Below are positions 59,543-64,000 of a stretch of 64,000 nt of DNA, piece after piece. A model generated the notes under the pieces. That model was not told where the DNA came from. It saw only the letters and a list, made by a program, of their open reading frames with translations, and did no database searches. The position numbers and the translations under genes are program-made. Location: the NCBI GenBank assembly GCA_964581565.1, contig CAZOOZ010000002.1, forward strand, positions 124,001 through 188,000, written 5' to 3'. Position 1 is the first letter of the stretch; every line of letters begins with the position of its first letter. The stretch comes from UBA1433 sp964581565. GTDB taxonomy: Bacteria; Bacillota; Clostridia; Eubacteriales; UBA1433.

Positions 59543-60961
59543 CTAGCCCATTTGAATTATTGCATCACAGCAGAGGTTTACAAGCTCATAATCATGGGTG
59601 ATGATAAGAATCAGCTTAGCTTGGTTTTTTAGTTTTTCCACCATCTTGGCAAATGCTTCCATGTGGATATAATCAAGCCCACTTGTCGGCTCATCAAATA
59701 TAACATAGTCCTTGCCGGATGCCATGCTTGCTCCGATGACTAGCCGTTGTTTTTGGCCCCCGGACAGGGACATGGGGTGCCTGTCCTTATAGCTAATAAG
59801 TTCAAGCTCAGACAGGATTTCTTCAATTTCTTTTCTTGAGGTATCATGTTTTGCGGCAAGGCGCATTTCGTCCATAAGAGATTCGGTAAAAAGCTGGTGA
59901 TTTACATCTTGCATGACTAAATCAAAGGACTTTAACCGTTTCTTTTCCGAATACCCTTTTCCTTCTAAGAAAATTCCCTTGCACTTATTTAACCCGCAAA
60001 GGCAGTGGGACAGGGTGCTTTTTCCGCTACCGTTTTTGCCAAGAATAGCAACCGCGTTGCCCTTGTTAAGTTTAATATGTTCAAGATTTAAAACAGGCTC
60101 ATTATCATAGCTAAAAACAAGGTCTTTAATTACAAGGTCCCCGGTTTCCGCAGTTGAGGCAATGACGCTGGTCTTATCCAAAGTGGTAGATACTTTTTCT
60201 GCACGCCCGTTAATTACCGGTTGATGAATTGCACGAAGTCCCATAGCTTTTCGCGATTCTTTGCTCAGGCTTTTAAATTCCCCTGTGCTAAACTCTGCTT
60301 TCATTTTACCCTCATCGATATAGACAATCCTGTCGGCTATATCCATAAGGTAAAAAAGCCGATGCTCCGCTACCAAAACGGTTTTCCCTTCATTTTTTAA
60401 TGCAGTAAATATTCTTTTGAGTTCATCGATTGCAAACTGATCGAGATTGGCGCTGGGCTCATCAAAAATGAAAATTTTTGGCTGTCCCGCATACACGCTG
60501 GCACAGGCGATTTTTTGCTTTTCCCCTCCGGATAAACGAAAGATATTCCTGTCCAGAATATCTTCCATATGGAAGAGAGCCGCCGTATGCTCTAGCCTGT
60601 TGACTAACTCATCTGCGGGCACACCCTTATTGGTGGCTGAAAAAATAATTTCGTCGGTTGTATTCAAATGGAAGAATTGCGACTTTGGATTTTGAAATAC
60701 ACTACCTACGCTTAAAGCCATCTCTTGAACGCTTGTCTTAAGCACATCTTTACCGTCCACCTCGATACTGCCGGAGATTTTTCCCTTTGTATGATGGGGA
60801 ATAATGCCGCTGATCATATTCAGGAGGGTGGATTTACCGCAGCCCGACTTTCCGGTCAACAACACAAAATCTCCCTTGTTAATATTTAAATCTATGTTTT
60901 TAAGCTCTCCGCCTAACGTGCTGTTTTCATAAGAAAAAGAAATGTCTTTAAACTTAATCAT
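59543..60961 (-). CDS. ECF transporter dual ATPase (fused EcfA1-EcfA2)
   Basis: About 472 residues with two ABC ATPase domains in one chain. Domain 1: GKSGCGKST, FQNPKSQFF, LSGGEKQKIACASVY, IFIFDEPSANLD, AEHRLFY. Domain 2 (from about 265): GKNGSGKST, MQDVNHQLF, LSGGQKQRLVIGASM, YVIFDEPTSGLD, ITHDYEL. Fused ATPases like this power ECF-type vitamin and cofactor importers. The start is ATG 60961, 8 bases after GGAGG, overlapping the ecfT stop (ATGA). The long frame to 61042 lies within ecfT and is rejected. It works with the T and S components upstream. Confidence 0.92.
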   Translation of the reverse strand: MIKFKDISFSYENSTLGGELKNIDLNINKGDFVLLTGKSGCGKSTLLNMISGIIPHHTKGKISGSIEVDGKDVLKTSVQEMALSVGSVFQNPKSQFFHLNTTDEIIFSATNKGVPADELVNRLEHTAALFHMEDILDRNIFRLSGGEKQKIACASVYAGQPKIFIFDEPSANLDQFAIDELKRIFTALKNEGKTVLVAEHRLFYLMDIADRIVYIDEGKMKAEFSTGEFKSLSKESRKAMGLRAIHQPVINGRAEKVSTTLDKTSVIASTAETGDLVIKDLVFSYDNEPVLNLEHIKLNKGNAVAILGKNGSGKSTLSHCLCGLNKCKGIFLEGKGYSEKKRLKSFDLVMQDVNHQLFTESLMDEMRLAAKHDTSRKEIEEILSELELISYKDRHPMSLSGGQKQRLVIGASMASGKDYVIFDEPTSGLDYIHMEAFAKMVEKLKNQAKLILIITHDYELVNLCCDAIIQMG

Positions 60962-61692
60962 ACTATGCCTCCGCTCATTTTCAGGTAAAAGAAAAAAACT
61001 ATCATCGCAAAGAAAACTGCGAGGACGACAGCATCCTGCCATGTCATATGAACGGTGCTGAGATAGCTTCGTTTTTGCGTGCCCCCAAGCCCCCTTGTCA
61101 AAGAGGCGTTTGTCAATTCTGTTCCAATATTCAATAAAGTGAAAAGCATGGGAACATAGATGAATTCCGCCGTCTTCAAGGGCTGGCTCACAACGTTTTT
61201 AAAGTCGATGCCAATCCCTCGCAGCTTCATTGCGTTTGAAATCATTTTCCGTTCCTCATGGATTGTGGGAAAAAAGCGGAACATAACTAAGAATGGTATG
61301 ATAACGCCATCGGGCATGCGGAGTTGATCGAGCATATAGGACACTTCGCTGATTGTCGTCGTTCGGGCAACCAACAGGCCGTAGGCAATTAAAGGCAAAA
61401 ACATTTTTAATGAAACCAGAAGCGTCGATGTAAGATCAATTATAATATCTGGAATGTATTCCGAAAATACGCCGATGGATGTTATTACCGCATATAAAAC
61501 AATATACTTAAAAACCACTTTATACTCCCTTGAAAGTATAAGCAAGATAAGTGCAAATACAACAAAGGGAAGGATAATGTTCTTATCTGTTATGCCAAAA
61601 ATAGGAACGTTTAATAGGAGTAGCATAATAAGCTTGGTCCCTGGGTGAAGCTGAAGTTTTTGTTTTTTTTGCACCAGTATTGTCCTATACAA
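60958..61692 (-). CDS. ecfT: ECF transporter transmembrane component T
   Basis: A 244-residue membrane protein with five or so helices. The cytosolic coupling helices are FPTIHEERKMISNAMKLRGI (about 143-162) and LTNASLTRGLGG (about 205-217); the LRG and TRG triplets stand for the two Ala-Arg-Gly motifs that dock on the ATPases. TTG 61692 starts the frame and overlaps the S-component stop. It links the S component to the dual ATPase. All three genes overlap, so one complex is made from one mRNA. Confidence 0.9.
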   Translation of the reverse strand: MYRTILVQKKQKLQLHPGTKLIMLLLLNVPIFGITDKNIILPFVVFALILLILSREYKVVFKYIVLYAVITSIGVFSEYIPDIIIDLTSTLLVSLKMFLPLIAYGLLVARTTTISEVSYMLDQLRMPDGVIIPFLVMFRFFPTIHEERKMISNAMKLRGIGIDFKNVVSQPLKTAEFIYVPMLFTLLNIGTELTNASLTRGLGGTQKRSYLSTVHMTWQDAVVLAVFFAMIVFFFYLKMSGGIV

Positions 61693-62266
61693 TTCCCGAT
61701 TTTTTAAAATGCCTTTTTAGGAGCTTCTTACCTATATAGGCCCCGATAATTGCCCCGGCTATTGTTGCCGCGATTAAAGCAAAAAGCATAGGCGTTGTGG
61801 TGAGTTCCGACAGTCGCTGAGCATGAGCCTCACCATAAACCTTTGCCGATTCAAGCATCGTATCCCTAAGAAGCCAGAATGCGCCATAAACACCAAAGGG
61901 CATGAAGCTGAAGAATATAAAGCTGACCATATTCAAAGTAAATGATTTATACTTTCCTTTTGAAGCTATCAGCTCCGCAAGTATAGCCATCGAATAGCCT
62001 GTTACAAACATCGTCCACACACCGACCTGGGCACCCAACAATGTCGTAAAAATCACACCGAGTATCAGGACAGAAAACCTTTTACCTACTTTACTTAAAT
62101 AAAGCATATAAACCGTTCCCAGAACCACCGCTCCGATTGCTCCGCTAAATAAATAAACGACGGGGACTAATCCGCTAACCATTATTACGGCCAAAAATAC
62201 AACGATGTATATTGCCGAGAATATCCCCATGGCGATTAAGTCTTTTACCTCTAATTTTTTGTTCAT
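61685..62266 (-). CDS. ECF transporter substrate-binding (S) component, MptD-like
   Basis: About 193 residues with five or six helices. LEVKDLIAMGIFSAIYIVVF is the N-terminal helix with the Ala-rich face that S components use to contact EcfT. It resembles the MptD/Trep_Strep group, whose substrate is not firmly known. I start it at ATG 62266 (MNKKLEV), after AGAGAG; the longer frame to 62326 overlaps the upstream ABC gene. The neighbouring DtxR gene and YbtPQ-like ABC gene suggest a metal, metallophore or cofactor. That is inference. Confidence 0.8.
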   Translation of the reverse strand: MNKKLEVKDLIAMGIFSAIYIVVFLAVIMVSGLVPVVYLFSGAIGAVVLGTVYMLYLSKVGKRFSVLILGVIFTTLLGAQVGVWTMFVTGYSMAILAELIASKGKYKSFTLNMVSFIFFSFMPFGVYGAFWLLRDTMLESAKVYGEAHAQRLSELTTTPMLFALIAATIAGAIIGAYIGKKLLKRHFKKSGIV

Positions 62267-62280
62267 TTTGCAACTCTCTT

Positions 62281-64000
62281 TCATCTTTCTATTTTCCATG
62301 TTCTGCTCTTTTCCCGCTTTTCCCATAGCGTTTTATAGAGCCCTTCTTTTTTTACCAATTCTTGATGTTTTCCTCTATCGGTAATTCGCCCATCCTCAAT
62401 TATAAGGATCGTGTCCGCATTTTTAATTGTGGACAGCTTGTGGGCAATAACAATGATGGTTTTTTGCGAAATAAGCTCACTGATCGCCTCCTGAATAAGA
62501 TTTTCATTATCGGGATCGACGCTTGCAGTTGCCTCATCCAACAGTATAATCGGCGAATCCTTTAAAATAGCCCTTGCAATGGAGATACGCTGTTTCTCTC
62601 CTCCGGAAAGTGAAGCGCCGCCTTCGCCGATCACGGTATCAAAGCCCGCCTCGTACTCCATAATAAAATCATAGCATCGGGCCTTTTTTGCCGCTTCGAT
62701 CACGGCTTCCTTCGTGGCATTTTTGTTTCCGAAAGCGATATTATTGTAGATACTGTCGTTGAACAGATATACGTTTTGGAACACCATGCTGATGTTTTCC
62801 ATCAGGCATGCAAACGATATGTCTTTTATATTCTCCCCGCCGATAAGTATTTCGCCCTTATTCACATCCCAAAAACGAGCAATCAGATTGGTGATGGTTG
62901 TTTTCCCGCATCCGCTTTTTCCTACTAAGGCCGTTAGGCTTTGTTCATTAGCGGTAAAGCTCGTATCATGAAGGATTTCTTTTTCGTCATAAGAAAAGGA
63001 TACGTTTCTAAATTCAATATCAAAGCGGTCTAACTTGGAAACTGTTCCTTCATCACTAATGCTTTTAGTATTCATAGACTTTTCGTAGCGGTTTAGCGCC
63101 GCTTCCATCAGTCGGATATCTGCGGTAACGGACGATAAAGAGTTGATTGGTTTGAAAATTTCAAAGGCCATAATCGCAAACAATAGCAGATAGGCTACAT
63201 AAGCTATATCTGCAGATGCCGCGTCTGCGGACAAACACAAAATCACTCCGATTGCAATTCCGGTTATGATCTCTATAAACATAAGCGGACCAGTAAATTT
63301 GCTGCTATAGACGGTTTGTGCTTTTTTGAATTCTTCAAACTGTTTGATTATTTTTTGATGTCGGCCCCCAGTTAAATTAAACGCCTTGATTACCTCCATA
63401 CCTTTGACATATTCGACAACACCACTAATAACATTTTTTTGCGTTTCCTGGGATTCCTCAGAGCAAGTTCTCGCTATTTTCTGAAGATTTTTAAATAAAA
63501 ACGCGCAGGGGATATACGCAATAGCGGTCACTACCGCAACCGGCGCACTGATGAAAAATAGTATAATCAAAACGACCCCCGAGGCGAAAAGCGTTGATAC
63601 AAGATCGCCCAGCTTAACAGCGCCGAATTCTTCGATGAATTTTATGTCCGAAGTCACAACCGCTGTCAAATCACCGATGTTACCGTCCGTAAAATAACCC
63701 ATTTCAAACTGTTTAATCCTATTTCCCAGCTTGATCCGTTCATCACCGAACACTTCATAGCCGGATACAGATAAATTCTTTCTTCCCCAATAGTTGAATA
63801 TGTAACCTAGGATTAAATCACCGGCCAAAGCCGCCGAAAGAACAAATATGTCATTTAAAGTTAAACTCGCATTAATAATTTTGATAAGCGCAAATAAGAT
63901 GAGCATGAATGGTATTTTGGTGCTTATTGCCTCCAATACGCTGGCAATCATTCCGACTATAATTTTTTTCTTTCTTGCTCCGGATAGCTGAATAATTCTT
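62281..64000 (-). CDS. ABC transporter permease-ATPase, YbtPQ-like (5' end outside window)
   Basis: The reading frame is open to the window edge (IIQLSGARKKKIIVGMIASV before residue MIASVLEA), so the N-terminus lies beyond 64000. The visible 572 residues contain the membrane domain and an ATPase with Walker A GKSGCGKTT, FQNVYLFNDS, LSGGEKQRISIARAI, Walker B IILLDEATASVD with catalytic Glu, and AHKLST. Half-transporters of this type next to ECF genes resemble YbtP/YbtQ, exporter-fold ABC proteins that import metallophores. A partner half probably lies upstream. It ends 15 bases before the S component. Substrate unknown. Confidence 0.88.
   Translation of the reverse strand, partial: RIIQLSGARKKKIIVGMIASVLEAISTKIPFMLILFALIKIINASLTLNDIFVLSAALAGDLILGYIFNYWGRKNLSVSGYEVFGDERIKLGNRIKQFEMGYFTDGNIGDLTAVVTSDIKFIEEFGAVKLGDLVSTLFASGVVLIILFFISAPVAVVTAIAYIPCAFLFKNLQKIARTCSEESQETQKNVISGVVEYVKGMEVIKAFNLTGGRHQKIIKQFEEFKKAQTVYSSKFTGPLMFIEIITGIAIGVILCLSADAASADIAYVAYLLLFAIMAFEIFKPINSLSSVTADIRLMEAALNRYEKSMNTKSISDEGTVSKLDRFDIEFRNVSFSYDEKEILHDTSFTANEQSLTALVGKSGCGKTTITNLIARFWDVNKGEILIGGENIKDISFACLMENISMVFQNVYLFNDSIYNNIAFGNKNATKEAVIEAAKKARCYDFIMEYEAGFDTVIGEGGASLSGGEKQRISIARAILKDSPIILLDEATASVDPDNENLIQEAISELISQKTIIVIAHKLSTIKNADTILIIEDGRITDRGKHQELVKKEGLYKTLWEKREKSRTWKIER

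Overview
The window is chromosomal DNA from a low-GC, Gram-positive-type anaerobe, most likely a member of the Clostridia (Bacillota). The basis is strong AAGGAGG-type ribosome binding sites with frequent TTG and GTG starts, a CIRCE element in front of a small heat-shock gene, an ECF-type transporter, small proteins of families I know from Clostridia, and no outer-membrane genes. No rRNA, tRNA, CRISPR array or intact insertion sequence was seen.

Layout. 0-1 kb: the tail of an unknown gene, a GIY-YIG protein and a cluster of TCATTCTGAGC-type dispersed repeats. 1-5.6 kb: a secreted protein and four tandem paralogues with a signal peptide, an exported domain, one membrane helix and (in three) a cytosolic C-terminal zinc ribbon. 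5.7-12.4 kb: a leftward cluster of dihydroxy-acid dehydratase, two transporters and a CoA-transferase, with a divergent GntR regulator; this looks like uptake and use of a small organic acid. 12.5-22.5 kb: mostly single genes (DUF975, flavodoxin-like, PAS-GGDEF cyclase, Hsp20, LysE exporter with a divergent CGNR-type regulator and GNAT, ImmA-like peptidase, VOC protein, HEAT-like protein, phosphoesterase), with several related structured spacers between 19.9 and 22.7 kb.

23-36.3 kb: tandem lipoproteins, a DUF1566 lipoprotein, a permease, a GntP permease plus metallo-hydrolase under an IclR regulator, an AbrB plus alpha/beta-hydrolase pair, and four dispersed members of a modular family. Members of that family combine an N-terminal zinc ribbon, one membrane helix and zero, one or two copies of an exported beta-type domain. 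Several of these genes share a promoter built on TTGACA or TTGATA.

36-41.6 kb: a MarR-controlled heterodimeric ABC exporter and a small HTH gene. 41.7-49.1 kb: a complete type I restriction-modification operon (hsdM, hsdS, hsdR) with a very AT-rich gene carrying a HEPN RNase-like motif inserted between hsdS and hsdR. 49.1-54.4 kb: a TetR-controlled MacB/FtsX-type ABC transporter and a second GGDEF protein. 54.9-57.3 kb: small conserved-type proteins, a methyltransferase and gene remnants. 57.3-64 kb: a DtxR-type metal regulator, a MATE exporter and a leftward ECF importer with a YbtPQ-like ABC half-transporter that runs off the window.

The strongest candidates for undescribed biology are the two membrane families, which have opposite domain order but both place a zinc ribbon in the cytosol and a small domain outside, and the HEPN-type gene inside the restriction operon.
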